NCBI GenBank assembly: GCA_031274115.1
Contig: JAISQP010000025.1
Coordinates: 1-9,685 of the forward strand
DNA: 9,685 nt
Origin: Synergistaceae bacterium
GTDB lineage: Bacteria > Synergistota > Synergistia > Synergistales > Synergistaceae
Direction: 5' to 3'
The notes under the pieces were generated by a model. That model had not been told where the DNA came from, searched no databases, and worked only from the letters and a program-made list of their open reading frames with translations. How positions within the stretch are numbered: position 1 is the first letter of the stretch; each line of letters opens with the position of its first letter. The position numbers and the translations under genes are program-made. Shown here piece by piece: positions 1 to 7,407 of this stretch.

Positions 1-276
1 GTGGATATCTTTTCCGCGTCGCCGGACAATTATTTTGATTTAATCCTCATGGACGTGCAGATGCCGGTGATGGACGGATGTACGGCGACTCGCGCAATCC
101 GCGCCCTCCCGCGTCCGGATGCGGGGAAAGTCCCCATATTCGCAATGACGGCCAACGCGTTCAAAGACGATATTCAGATGGTGGTGGAGTCCGGCATGAA
201 CGGGCACATCGCAAAGCCGGTCGAGTTCGATACGGCCATGGAAGTAATCGGGCAGGTTTTTCAGCGCGAAAAATAA
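1..276 (+). CDS. Response-regulator receiver domain, C-terminal part (5' end outside window)
   Basis: This is the last two-thirds of a CheY-like phosphoacceptor domain. Visible hallmarks, counted from the first base of the window, are the phosphoacceptor Asp18 in the LILMDVQMPVMDG motif, the switch Thr50 in MTANAF, and the conserved Lys72 in the IAKPV motif. The acidic pocket that normally precedes the phosphorylated Asp by about 40 residues is missing, so the gene begins upstream and the GTG at base 1 is not its real start. The protein ends about 17 residues after the KP motif, with no DNA-binding output domain. The MDVQMPVMDG and MTANA signatures with this abrupt end are typical of receivers at the C-terminus of hybrid sensor histidine kinases; a free-standing receiver cannot be excluded. 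The stop lies about 300 bases before the efflux regulator, so a functional link is not shown. Confidence 0.9.
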   Translation: MDIFSASPDNYFDLILMDVQMPVMDGCTATRAIRALPRPDAGKVPIFAMTANAFKDDIQMVVESGMNGHIAKPVEFDTAMEVIGQVFQREK

Positions 277-302
277 TGCAAAGGAAGCGCTGATTAAATC
301 GC

Positions 303-324
303 CAAAACGACATGTTGTCGTTTG
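303..324. repeat. Perfect 8-bp inverted repeat / hairpin after the receiver gene
   Basis: AAACGACA (305-312) and TGTCGTTT (316-323) are exact reverse complements separated by TGT, and one more C-G pair (303/324) forms if A304 is bulged. It lies 28 bases past the stop of the receiver gene. No T-run follows on the + strand, so it is not a canonical intrinsic terminator there. On the - strand the hairpin leads into TTTT, which is also weak. It may be a processing or termination hairpin or a binding site for a dimeric regulator. Confidence 0.45.
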
Positions 325-512
325 CGAATGCAGAGATCATCGGGATTTTAATCTTTACCCTTCAGGCCTCTAACAATAAATCAGCCCTTCCCAAAGAGCC
401 GTTGCCTTTGCCTCCGGCAGACAACCCGCCGCTTCCCCCCTGGCAGACTTTTGCGCATACTGACCCGAGACAGGTACTCTTCTCCCTCTCCCTCAACGAC
501 CTCGAACCGAGC
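325..512. other. Intergenic stretch, C-rich, no supported gene
   Basis: This region separates the receiver gene from the efflux-operon promoter. The middle part (about 385-445) is rich in C and in CCG/CCT. The frame of the downstream regulator is open here from an ATG at 312 and would encode a Pro/Leu-rich peptide, but I see no Shine-Dalgarno sequence for it and the promoter lies further downstream. The opposite strand is also open (an ORF ending at 381 runs back from 737) and would encode an Arg-rich tail, but it overlaps the regulator and looks like a shadow. The stretch could be a decayed gene end or a dispersed repeat; nothing in it can be assigned. Confidence 0.4.
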
Positions 513-542
513 TTGACATACATACGCGAAGGTATATATAAT
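513..542 (+). promoter_or_regulatory. Consensus sigma70-type promoter of the efflux operon
   Basis: TTGACA at 513-518 and TATAAT at 537-542 both match the housekeeping consensus exactly, with an 18-base spacer. Transcription should begin near 549, giving a leader of roughly 35 bases before the GTG start of the regulator. Overlapping TATATA hexamers (533-540) offer alternative -10 boxes with shorter spacers. A promoter this strong is normally tolerated only when repressed, which fits the operator-like palindrome on the same bases. No other clear promoter is seen before the adaptor gene, so it probably drives all four pump genes. Confidence 0.8.
515..538. promoter_or_regulatory. AcrR-like operator overlapping the promoter
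   Basis: The core 518-535 is an imperfect palindrome, ATACATACG then CGAAGGTAT, with 7 of 9 half-site positions paired around the centre at 526/527. As I recall it, the E. coli AcrR operator has the half-sites TACATACATTTG and TGAATGTATGTA. Aligned without gaps to 515-538, about 18 of 24 positions agree, including ACATACAT on the left and GTAT on the right. The site fills the spacer and touches both the -35 and -10 boxes, so bound repressor would block RNA polymerase. The gene just downstream encodes an AcrR-like protein, so autoregulation of the operon is the natural reading. Binding is inferred. Confidence 0.65.
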
Positions 543-567
543 TTCGGGGATTTTTATTTTTCTCTGC

Positions 568-574
568 GAGGAGG
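568..574 (+). promoter_or_regulatory. Ribosome binding site fixing the GTG start of the regulator
   Basis: GAGGAGG lies 10 bases before the GTG at 585. It is the only strong Shine-Dalgarno sequence in the leader and lies downstream of the predicted transcription start. It selects GTG 585 over the ATG at 312, which lies upstream of the promoter. Confidence 0.8.
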
Positions 575-584
575 CTGCGAGGCG

Positions 585-1217
585 GTGGCCCGAAAGACCA
601 AGGAAGAAGCGCATGAGACGAGGGAGCGGCTTCTTGGATCCGCGCTCGAAATCATGAGCGCAAAGCCGTTCTCGAAGGTCTCCATGAACGAGATAGCCGA
701 AAGAATCGGGCTTTCGAAGGGAGCTGCATACTGGCACTTCAAGAATAAAAACAACGTCCTCGTCAATCTGATCGAGAGCATCTGCCTGGAGGAGGGGAAA
801 GACCTGGAGCTTGACGCGGAGGAGTTTGTTCTGGAGGATCGAAGCGCCCTCCGGAGATATTTCAAGAATAAGATGGCAAAAGCGCTGGATAATGAACGGA
901 GCAGGAGAATGGCCATGCTCATGCAGAGGAAGATGGAGTGGCCCGAGGACGTCCGCGAAAAAATTTTTTCGATCATAAAAAATTGGGCCGAGACGGAGAG
1001 GATGATGGTGGAGCGTTTTCTGTCGAAGTGGCAGAAGGAGGGAAAGATACGCGGGGACGTCTCCGTCCGCGATCTGTCCGCCGTCATCCCCGCGGTTTTT
1101 CAGGGGCTGCTGATTTTTCAGCTCATGGGTATATTCTCGATAGATCTGATAAAGCAGACTGATTTCATATTTGACGCGTTTTCAGAAGAACTCAAACCTC
1201 AAAAAATAAAAAACTAG
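585..1217 (+). CDS. acrR-like: TetR-family transcriptional repressor, AcrR-like (210 aa)
   Basis: This is a ligand-responsive repressor expected to control the downstream pump. From the GTG start the protein begins ARKTKEEAHETRERLL, which closely matches the N-terminus of AcrR/TtgR-type efflux regulators (ARKTK.EA.ETR). The helix-turn-helix spans about residues 33-53 (VSMNEIAERIGLSKGAAYWHF), ending in the diagnostic YWHFKNK of TetR proteins. The remainder (about 60-210) is a helical, charged ligand-binding and dimerisation domain whose sequence diverges, so the inducer cannot be told. The length is normal for the family. The longer open frame from 312 is rejected: the promoter and operator lie inside it, and a good ribosome binding site precedes the GTG. 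The adaptor gene follows after 30 bases on the same strand. E. coli acrR is divergent from acrAB; here the repressor gene leads the operon, so repressor and pump would rise together on induction. Confidence 0.9.
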   Translation: MARKTKEEAHETRERLLGSALEIMSAKPFSKVSMNEIAERIGLSKGAAYWHFKNKNNVLVNLIESICLEEGKDLELDAEEFVLEDRSALRRYFKNKMAKALDNERSRRMAMLMQRKMEWPEDVREKIFSIIKNWAETERMMVERFLSKWQKEGKIRGDVSVRDLSAVIPAVFQGLLIFQLMGIFSIDLIKQTDFIFDAFSEELKPQKIKN

Positions 1218-1247
1218 ACACGCAGAAAGAGCAGGTGCGCCGAAGAG

Positions 1248-2555
1248 ATGTCTTTAAATGTTCAAAATATCAAGGATATAAAGAGCGAAATAGTGAAAAA
1301 CCGCGGCCCGAGGATGGGGACGGCGATCGTGACGATAGCGCTCGTCGCGGCGCTGGGATATCTGGCGTGGACGTACTTCGGCAAGGGCGGGAACGAGCCT
1401 GACGCCGCGGGTCAGGCTGTACGGACGCCGCCGCCGCCCATGGTGACGCTCCATGTCGTCGAAAACGCCGACCTGGCGGTAAGCCGCGAGTATATCGGCA
1501 GGGTCGAGCCCATTCAGCTTGTGGCGTTAAGACCGCAGGTTGCGGGCGAGATATCGAAGGTACACTTCAAGGAGGGGTCCGTGGTCAAGGCCGGGGATCT
1601 GCTCTTTACTCTCGACAACAGGCAGTTCGCGGCGACTGTCGAGCTGAGAAGGGCCGAGGTCGCGAAGGCGGAGGCGGATTACGGCAGGGCCGTGAAGTAC
1701 CTCGCCAGGCTGTTGTCCTCGGACAGGCGCAGCGTCTCGGCGGCTGACCTCGATATCGCGGAGAACGACGAACTCCAGTGCAAGGCGGCTGTAAGTCAGG
1801 CAAAGGCCGCTCTGAAACTTGCCCAGATAGATTTGGACCGCACGAGGATAACCGCGCCGATAACCGGGCGGATCGGCAAGGCGGCCTTTACGAAGGGAAA
1901 CTACGTATCGCCTGCCGGCGGCGTTCTGGCGGAGATAGCGCAGCTGAATCCGATACGCGTCGCCTTTCCGCTCCCGGACAGGGATTACCTCGAACAGCAG
2001 CCGGCTCTTCAAAAATCCGACGGCGCCGTGTACAACGCGAAGATCCGTCTGGCGGACGGCAGCGTTTATCCGTTCAGCGGCAAGCGTGATTTTGAGGAAA
2101 ACGCCATGGACGAGGCCACCGGCACGATCATGATGAGGCTTCGCTTCAGCAACGAGAAAGGGGCGCTCGTCCCCGGAGAGATGGTGAGAGTCGAGACGAA
2201 GCCCGCCCGCTCGCACGTGGCCGCGCTGATACCGCAGGAAGTGGTAATGGCCGACGCCGGGGGAGACTACGTCTACGTCATAGACGGCGAGGGCGTCGCA
2301 CATCAGCGCCGGGTCGGTCTGGGCGCGGAGATAGGAACCATGAGGGAGGTCGTAAGCGGCCTTGCCGCCGGCGAAAGGGTGGTCTTTCGGGGGCTTCAGT
2401 CCGTGCGCCCCGAGCATCCCGTTACCGAGGCGCCGATTGGAAACGAGAGCGGGAGCAAGACGCCGGCCGAGCGCGCCATGGAGTCCGGCTATGACATAAA
2501 GCCGGCGGCGGTATCGCCTGACGCGGCGGGCGCAGCCGCGGAAGGGAAAAATTAA
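1248..2555 (+). CDS. RND efflux periplasmic adaptor (membrane fusion protein, AcrA/MexA family, 435 aa)
   Basis: This subunit joins the inner-membrane transporter to the outer-membrane channel. A positively charged N-terminus is followed by one hydrophobic segment at about 24-44, an uncleaved anchor or signal. The first lipoyl half-motif is at about 98-127 (VAGEISKVHFKEGSVVKAGD), a coiled-coil alpha-hairpin follows to about 200, and the second lipoyl half (ITAPITGRIGKAAF) starts at residue 201. Beta-barrel and membrane-proximal domains follow (IPQEVV; GERVVFRGLQSVRPEHPV). The last 45 or so residues form an Ala/Pro/Glu-rich tail, probably disordered. There is no lipobox cysteine, so unlike AcrA and MexA it is not acylated and would be held by the N-terminal helix. 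The Shine-Dalgarno sequence before ATG 1248 is weak (purine-rich around 1228-1234). The transporter gene starts 3 bases after the stop. Confidence 0.95.
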   Translation: MSLNVQNIKDIKSEIVKNRGPRMGTAIVTIALVAALGYLAWTYFGKGGNEPDAAGQAVRTPPPPMVTLHVVENADLAVSREYIGRVEPIQLVALRPQVAGEISKVHFKEGSVVKAGDLLFTLDNRQFAATVELRRAEVAKAEADYGRAVKYLARLLSSDRRSVSAADLDIAENDELQCKAAVSQAKAALKLAQIDLDRTRITAPITGRIGKAAFTKGNYVSPAGGVLAEIAQLNPIRVAFPLPDRDYLEQQPALQKSDGAVYNAKIRLADGSVYPFSGKRDFEENAMDEATGTIMMRLRFSNEKGALVPGEMVRVETKPARSHVAALIPQEVVMADAGGDYVYVIDGEGVAHQRRVGLGAEIGTMREVVSGLAAGERVVFRGLQSVRPEHPVTEAPIGNESGSKTPAERAMESGYDIKPAAVSPDAAGAAAEGKN

Positions 2556-2558
2556 TCC

Positions 2559-5500
2559 ATGTTCTCGAAGTTTTTTATAAGACGCCCGCGGTTCGCGATG
2601 GTGATAGCGTGCGTGCTGTCCCTCGCGGGGATAATATCGGCGTTCAGCCTCCCTGTAAAGCAGTATCCAAACGTGACGCCGCCTCAGATACAGGTCAACG
2701 CGAGCTATCCAGGGGCCGACGCCGAGACGCTCGCCAACACCGTCGCCGCTCCTTTGGAAGAGGCGATAAACGGCGTCGACGACATGATCTACATGAACTC
2801 CTCCTCGAACAGCTCCGGGTTCTACAACCTGACGATCACTTTCAGGACCGGAACCGACACCAACATGTCGCTCGTCAAGGTGCAGAACAGAGTCCAACAG
2901 GCGCTGCCCCTGCTGCCGGCGGAGGTCTCGCAGCGCGGCGTGACGACTAACGCCAGCTTTTCGGATACGCTTGGCTTCATGGCGCTGATATCTCCGAACG
3001 GAACGAGAGACAGCCTGTTCCTGACTGATTACGCCTTCAACAACGTGGCGAACGTTCTGAAGCGCGTCCCCGGGATTGGCGACGTGCAGGTGTTCGGAGC
3101 CCGGTACAGCATCAGGATATGGCTCGACCCGGAGCGCCTCGCTGCACTGGGTCTCAGCGCGTCGGACGTCGCGTCGGCGATCGCGAGCCAGAACAGGCAG
3201 GCGTCGGTTGGGTCTATAGGGGCGAGCCCGAGCGACGGGAAGAGCCCGCTCGTTTATTCGATGACGACCAGAGGACGCCTCGGCAGCGTCCGTGAATTTG
3301 AGGATATCATCATCAGGACCACGGCCCAGGGCGGGCTCGTGAGATTGAAGGAAGTTTCGAGAATCGAGTTAGGCGCGGAGGCGTATAACTTCAACGCGAG
3401 CCTCAACGACTCGCCCTCCGCCATGATGGCCCTCTCGCAGGCGTCGGACGCCAACGCCCTCGACGTAATGGCCGATACGAGGAAGGCCGTCGCCGAGCTC
3501 TCGAAGAACCTCCCCTCGGACACGGAGTTCGTCATAGGATACGACTCGACCGATTACGTCAGGGAGACGATAGGAGAGATCGTGAGCACTCTGTTACTCA
3601 CGTTCTCGCTCGTCCTGCTCGTCTGCTATCTCTTTCTGCAGGACTGGCGCGTCACGCTGGTCCCGGTGGCCGCGATACCGATATCGCTTCTCGCGACTTT
3701 TACAGGCCTGAGCATAATGGGCTTCAGCATAAACATACTCACCCTCTTCGGGCTCGTTCTGGTCATTGGGACGGTTGTCGACGACGCCATAATCGTGGTC
3801 GAACGGGTGCTCTTCATCATGGACAGAGACGGATCGGACTCCGAAGACGCCACTGTCCAGGCGATGAAGGACGTCACCGGGCCCATGACGGCGACCACCC
3901 TCGTCTTTCTCGCCATCTTCGTTCCGGTGGCGTTCATGAGCGGCATAACGGGCGAGATCTACCGCCAGTTCGCCGTCACGATTTCGTTCTCGGTCGTTTT
4001 TTCGCTTATAGTCGCCCTCACCCTGAGCCCCGCCATGTGCGCGCACATGCTGAAGGGCGTGAAGCCGAAGACAAGCGGTCCCCTCGCGCTGTTCAACAAA
4101 CTCGTCGCCATAAGCACGAAAGGGTATGTGGCGGGCGCGATGTGGATAGCCAGAAGGACTTTGGTGACGGTTCTTCTGTTCGCCCTCGTCGTGCTCTCTG
4201 CTTTCGCGGTGTCCAGCAGGCTTCCGCGCTCCTTCATACCGGATGAGGATCAGGGGGCGGTGTTCGCGATGATCCAGCTGCCGGAGGGCGCGGCCATGTG
4301 GAGGACCAGGGCCGTTACGCGCGGCATAATATCGAGGGTAAGAGCGATACCGGGCGTGAGTGACGTCATGAGCATCGAGGGCTTCAGCATGATGGGGGAC
4401 TCGGGCGAAAACGTAAGCACCGTGGTAATAGCGCTCGACAACTGGTCGCTGAGGAATACCCCCGATAAGAGCCTCCAGAGCATAGCCTCTCAGATTCGGG
4501 AAATTGCCGCCTCCGTTCAGGACGCGACGATAAATGTCGTCACTCCGCCGGCCATCATGGGCATGGGCGTATCCGGCGGCCTCGACCTGCGTCTGCAGTC
4601 GACGCTGGATAACGACCCCGCCCGCCTGGAGCAGGCGGTAAGAGAACTCATCGGGAAGATAAGCGGGTCCGATGAAATCCAGTACGCGTTCAGCGGCTAC
4701 AGGGCCGACACCCCTCATATTTATCTCGATATCGACAGGGACAAGGCGGAGGCGCTCGGGATTCCCGTCTCGAACATCTTCAGCGCGCTGCAGACATACT
4801 TCGGAACGGCGTATATCAACGACATAAACATTGGGACCCAGGTAAACAAGGTCATACTCCAGTCGGATTGGGAGCACAGGAACAACCTCGAAAGCGTTCT
4901 GAACATAAACGCCCGAAGCGTCTCAGGGACGCTGGCGCCGCTCAGGAGCTTCGTCACGATAAAAAAAATCCTGGCGCCGCGCTCCATTAACCGCTATAAC
5001 CTCTATCCGAGCGCCGGGATAACCGCGATCATGGCGCCCGGCTTCTCGACCGGGCAGGGCATAGAGAGGGTTACGGAGTTATCCGGCGGTCTTCCCGAGG
5101 GCTACAAATTCGAGTGGTCCGGCATGACATATCAGGAGCAGGCCGCAAGCGGCCAGGTGGTCGTTATAATAATGATCGCCCTCGCGTTCGGCTATCTCTT
5201 CCTCGTGGCCCAATACGAGAGCTGGACGGTTCCCATGGGCGTCATTCTCTCCCTGCCCGTCGCTCTTCTGGGGGCTTTGATCGGCGTGATGGTAATGGGG
5301 CTTTCGATGAGCATATACGTTCAGCTCGGCATACTGCTTCTGATCGGCCTCGCCGCTAAAAACGCCATCCTCATCGTAGAGTTCGCGCAGGAACAGAGGG
5401 AGATTCGAGGGCTTTCGATACTCGACGCCGCGGCGGAAGCGGGGCGCGAGCGGTTCAGGTCCGTCATGATGACGGCTTTTACGTGCGTATTCGGGGTCAT

Positions 5501-5699
5501 GCCGATGCTCTTCGCGTCAGGCGCCGGGGCGTCGAGCAGGATTCACGTCGGCACGACGATGTTCTTTGGGATGAGCGTCGCGACCGTGTTCGGAATATTT
5601 CTGATACCCGGCGTTTATGTCGTACTTCAGAGGAACCGCGAGAGGGTAAAATCCGCGTTGAAGAAGGTCTTTGCCAGAAACCAGGAGGCGCAGTCATGA
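2559..5699 (+). CDS. acrB-like: RND multidrug efflux transporter, AcrB/MexB (HAE1) family (1046 aa)
   Basis: This is a proton/drug antiporter of the inner membrane and the substrate-binding subunit of the pump. It begins [15 protein letters not shown], typical of the family, followed by TM1 and the first periplasmic porter region ([18 protein letters not shown]). The first group of membrane helices starts near residue 340, the second porter region near 560 ([20 protein letters not shown]), and the last helix group near 867. The proton-relay residues of AcrB are all present: Asp408 and Asp409 ([10 protein letters not shown]), Lys934 ([14 protein letters not shown]), Arg965 and Thr972 (RFRSVMMT). 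The length equals that of AcrB, with no frameshift or gap, so it should be functional. Substrates cannot be read from the sequence, but the AcrB/MexB branch exports amphipathic drugs, dyes, detergents or bile salts rather than metals. The 3' end overlaps the channel gene by 4 bases (ATGA). Confidence 0.97.
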   Translation: MFSKFFIRRPRFAMVIACVLSLAGIISAFSLPVKQYPNVTPPQIQVNASYPGADAETLANTVAAPLEEAINGVDDMIYMNSSSNSSGFYNLTITFRTGTDTNMSLVKVQNRVQQALPLLPAEVSQRGVTTNASFSDTLGFMALISPNGTRDSLFLTDYAFNNVANVLKRVPGIGDVQVFGARYSIRIWLDPERLAALGLSASDVASAIASQNRQASVGSIGASPSDGKSPLVYSMTTRGRLGSVREFEDIIIRTTAQGGLVRLKEVSRIELGAEAYNFNASLNDSPSAMMALSQASDANALDVMADTRKAVAELSKNLPSDTEFVIGYDSTDYVRETIGEIVSTLLLTFSLVLLVCYLFLQDWRVTLVPVAAIPISLLATFTGLSIMGFSINILTLFGLVLVIGTVVDDAIIVVERVLFIMDRDGSDSEDATVQAMKDVTGPMTATTLVFLAIFVPVAFMSGITGEIYRQFAVTISFSVVFSLIVALTLSPAMCAHMLKGVKPKTSGPLALFNKLVAISTKGYVAGAMWIARRTLVTVLLFALVVLSAFAVSSRLPRSFIPDEDQGAVFAMIQLPEGAAMWRTRAVTRGIISRVRAIPGVSDVMSIEGFSMMGDSGENVSTVVIALDNWSLRNTPDKSLQSIASQIREIAASVQDATINVVTPPAIMGMGVSGGLDLRLQSTLDNDPARLEQAVRELIGKISGSDEIQYAFSGYRADTPHIYLDIDRDKAEALGIPVSNIFSALQTYFGTAYINDINIGTQVNKVILQSDWEHRNNLESVLNINARSVSGTLAPLRSFVTIKKILAPRSINRYNLYPSAGITAIMAPGFSTGQGIERVTELSGGLPEGYKFEWSGMTYQEQAASGQVVVIIMIALAFGYLFLVAQYESWTVPMGVILSLPVALLGALIGVMVMGLSMSIYVQLGILLLIGLAAKNAILIVEFAQEQREIRGLSILDAAAEAGRERFRSVMMTAFTCVFGVMPMLFASGAGASSRIHVGTTMFFGMSVATVFGIFLIPGVYVVLQRNRERVKSALKKVFARNQEAQS
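5683..5688 (+). promoter_or_regulatory. Ribosome binding site fixing the start of the outer-membrane channel gene
   Basis: AGGAGG inside the 3' end of the transporter gene lies 7 bases before ATG 5696. The ATG overlaps the transporter stop as ATGA, a translational-coupling arrangement. A signal peptide begins exactly at this ATG, which rules out the longer open frame starting at 5483. Confidence 0.85.
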
Positions 5700-7156
5700 G
5701 AAATATAAAATTTATAAAATTTTTCAGGATAATCGCGGCCGCGTCGGCGCTGGCCGTCCTCCCGGGGAGCGCTTACGCCCAGGGGCCCGCGCCGGAGTCG
5801 CCGGACGTGGTCATAGAGGCTGGAGACTGGCTCGGCGTCTCGACGAAATATCCGAACACATACGCGCCCGAGGACGCCGCCGCCCCGTCGCCGGAAGTTC
5901 TGGCGAGCTGGTGGGACGCGCTGAATGACGAAACTCTGACCAGGCTTGTAACCTGGTCTCTGGAGAACAACAGGGACCTTGCCGCGGCGAGGTCCCGCGC
6001 GAGGGAGGCGAGAGCGGCGGTCGGGATCAATAGGTCGGCTGTTCTGCCGTGGCTCGATAACGTAGATACCTGGACGCGTAACGAAGCCTCCGAGAACTCC
6101 ACGGGCGCCGGTCAGAGGTTGGAGATATCGCGCCTCGGAGTGGACGCTTCGTGGGAAATCGATATTTTCGGCGGCAGACGCCGCGACATCGAGGCTGGAG
6201 TCGCGACGATGGAGGCCGAACACGCGGCTCTCCACGCGGCGTGGGTTTCGCTGTCGTCGGAGGTCGCGTTGAACTACCTTGCCCTGCGCACCATGCAGGA
6301 GCGACTCGCGATCGCGGAGCAGAACCTCGCGCTTCAGACTGAAACCCTGAACTTGCTGCAGTCGAGGTATGACGCTGGGCTTGCCGACGCCCTGGCTTTG
6401 AACCAGGCAAGGTACACGATCGAACAGACTCGTTCCGCGATTCCTCCAATACGGGCCGGTATCGGGGAGACCATGAACGCGCTCGCGATACTCTCCGGGG
6501 CCGTGCCCGGAAGCCTGGAGGGGATGTTGGCCGAAAGAAAGCCCTTGCCGAAGCTCGAACCTGTCGGTCTGGTCGGAATACCGGCAAACTCGCTTCGCCA
6601 GAGGCCGGATATCCGCGCCGCAGAGCGCCGTCTCGCGGCTCAGGTTGCCCGCAGGAAGTCCGCTGAAGCCGACCTTCTTCCGAGGTTCTATCTCATCGGC
6701 TCCATCGGCCTGGAGTCGTTGAGCGGAGGCAGTCTCTTTTCGTCGGACAGCTTCGGTTTCAGCTTCGGGCCCAGGATCACTCTGCCGATATTTCACGGAG
6801 GCGCCATCAGGGATAACATCAGAGTGCAGGGGGAGAGGGAGGAGCAGCTTCTTGCCGCTTACGAGAGCGCGGTGCTCGGCGCGGCGGCGGAGGCGCGCAA
6901 CGCGCTCGTCTCGATCGCGCAGGAGGCCGAGAGGAACAAATCGCTCAAGGCCGGAGCGGAAGCGGCGAAGGTCGCCCTCGAGGTCGCTTACGACAAATAT
7001 CGGAACGGTCTCGTTGATTTCAACAACGTAATTGGCGCGCAGAGCGCGCTTTTATCGTTGGAGGAACAGCTCGCGATGAGCGACGGACAGACCGTCTCGA
7101 ATATCATCCGCGTCTTTAAGGCGCTTGGAGGCGGTTGGGCGCCGCTCACGGAGTGA
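5696..7156 (+). CDS. Outer-membrane efflux channel (TolC/OprM superfamily, 486 aa)
   Basis: This is the exit duct of the tripartite pump, expected to be a trimeric beta-barrel plus alpha-helical tunnel. From ATG 5696 the protein starts with a typical Sec signal peptide: basic [11 protein letters not shown], hydrophobic core 12-23, and probable signal peptidase I cleavage after Ala28 (SAYA/Q). Two outer-membrane efflux repeats follow. Family marks are [15 protein letters not shown] with the N-terminal helices, [11 protein letters not shown] near the first strand, [17 protein letters not shown] from about 302, the second helix pair with [11 protein letters not shown], and the terminal ALGGGW motif (Trp481). 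Many OprM relatives carry a lipobox Cys after the signal peptide; here the position after the cleavage site is Gln, so this version is not acylated, as in TolC. Length is normal. The upstream overlap ties it to the transporter. It is the last clear gene of the operon. Confidence 0.95.
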   Translation: MRNIKFIKFFRIIAAASALAVLPGSAYAQGPAPESPDVVIEAGDWLGVSTKYPNTYAPEDAAAPSPEVLASWWDALNDETLTRLVTWSLENNRDLAAARSRAREARAAVGINRSAVLPWLDNVDTWTRNEASENSTGAGQRLEISRLGVDASWEIDIFGGRRRDIEAGVATMEAEHAALHAAWVSLSSEVALNYLALRTMQERLAIAEQNLALQTETLNLLQSRYDAGLADALALNQARYTIEQTRSAIPPIRAGIGETMNALAILSGAVPGSLEGMLAERKPLPKLEPVGLVGIPANSLRQRPDIRAAERRLAAQVARRKSAEADLLPRFYLIGSIGLESLSGGSLFSSDSFGFSFGPRITLPIFHGGAIRDNIRVQGEREEQLLAAYESAVLGAAAEARNALVSIAQEAERNKSLKAGAEAAKVALEVAYDKYRNGLVDFNNVIGAQSALLSLEEQLAMSDGQTVSNIIRVFKALGGGWAPLTE

Positions 7157-7170
7157 AGGAGCCGATGTTA

Positions 7171-7293
7171 ATGAAAAGAACGCCGTTGTCTTTAAAAAAT
7201 TTTAGAGACAGCTTGTTAGGCTTGCGAAACGGAATCTTATTGTTTGAGAGAACACAGGCAGTTAAGGTTTCAATCCTCCACAGCCTCGGATAA
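7171..7293 (+). CDS. Possible small ORF (40 aa), unrecognised
   Basis: An AAGGAG (7156-7161) overlapping the channel-gene stop stands 9 bases before ATG 7171, an ideal distance; an in-frame ATG at 7165 is too close to it. The ORF encodes a basic peptide beginning MKRTPLSLKNFRDSLLGLRN and ending in HSLG, with no signal peptide or obvious membrane helix. I do not recognise it. Against it: the codons are TTA/TTG/AAA-rich, unlike the neighbouring genes, and a strong hairpin lies within it. It might be a small fifth operon member, a gene remnant, or a chance ORF in AT-rich spacer. Confidence 0.3.
   Translation: MKRTPLSLKNFRDSLLGLRNGILLFERTQAVKVSILHSLG
7185..7212 (+). other. Hairpin after the efflux operon (weak terminator candidate)
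   Basis: Bases 7185-7197 and 7200-7212 can pair as a 13-bp stem with two G-U wobbles. The lower part includes GUCU with AGAC, the upper part is A/U only, and the formal loop is just 2 bases, so the top would open. The following bases are TTGTTAGGCTTG rather than a clean T-run, so termination would be weak. It is the only hairpin near the pump operon's 3' end that I see, and it lies inside the possible small ORF. Confidence 0.35.
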
Positions 7294-7294
7294 A

Positions 7295-7308
7295 TTTTCT
7301 CCTCCTCC
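7295..7308 (+). other. Pyrimidine tract complementary to Shine-Dalgarno sequences
   Basis: TTTTCTCCTCCTCC contains TCCTCC twice (7300-7305 and 7303-7308) and CTCCTC. These are exact complements of the two purine blocks in front of rnfC, GAGGAG (7395-7400) and GGAGGA (7403-7408). It lies upstream of the predicted rnfC promoter, so only read-through RNA from the pump operon would carry both. A short TCGGA/TCCGA repeat (7286-7290/7306-7310) flanks it. A role is inferred only. Confidence 0.3.
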
Positions 7309-7330
7309 GAAATAAAGTTGCGACAATTTC

Positions 7331-7349
7331 TTTCACACTACTTGTGAAA
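7331..7349. promoter_or_regulatory. Perfect inverted repeat over the rnfC -35 box (operator candidate)
   Basis: TTTCACA (7331-7337) and TGTGAAA (7343-7349) are exact reverse complements around CTACT. The right arm contains the -35 hexamer TTGTGA except for its first base (T7342). A dimeric regulator bound here would interfere with RNA polymerase. The arms use the same TGTGA/TCACA words as Crp/Fnr and Rex sites but in inverted order (TCACA first), so I cannot name the regulator. Confidence 0.5.
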
Positions 7350-7371
7350 ATCTCTAAAATTCTGCTACAAT
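7342..7371 (+). promoter_or_regulatory. Promoter of the rnf operon
   Basis: The -35 TTGTGA (7342-7347) and -10 TACAAT (7366-7371) are separated by 18 bases. A TG one base before the -10 box (TGC-TACAAT) makes it an extended -10 promoter, which compensates for the imperfect hexamers. Transcription should begin near 7378, about 38 bases before rnfC. The surrounding AT-rich DNA contrasts with the GC-rich coding regions. Confidence 0.65.
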
Positions 7372-7402
7372 TTCTTACATACCATTATTTGAATGAGGAG
7401 TT

Positions 7403-7407
7403 GGAGG
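7403..7407 (+). promoter_or_regulatory. Ribosome binding site fixing the rnfC start
   Basis: GGAGG stands 8 bases before ATG 7416, with a further GAGGAG at 7395-7400. It supports ATG 7416 over the in-frame GTG at 7344, which lies within the -35 box and operator-like repeat. Confidence 0.85.

Noticed and set aside
312..584. N-terminal extension of the TetR regulator from ATG 312
   Set aside because: It would place the consensus promoter and operator inside the gene, has no Shine-Dalgarno sequence, and adds about 91 residues foreign to the family. GTG 585 has a strong ribosome binding site and restores the normal AcrR-like N-terminus.
1527..2897. Long reverse-strand open frame opposite the adaptor gene
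   Set aside because: It is a GC-rich shadow of a clear + strand gene, spans two genes, and has Arg/His-rich composition without any recognisable domain.
3594..4877. Long reverse-strand open frame opposite the transporter gene
   Set aside because: Shadow ORF within the conserved RND gene; composition is Arg/His/Glu-rich and no family is recognisable.
5483..5695. Upstream extension of the outer-membrane channel gene
   Set aside because: It lies wholly within the transporter gene in another frame. A ribosome binding site and a complete signal peptide begin at ATG 5696.
7267..7276. GTTTCAATCC, a word found at the edge of many CRISPR repeats
   Set aside because: It occurs only once, with no spaced copies and no cas genes nearby.
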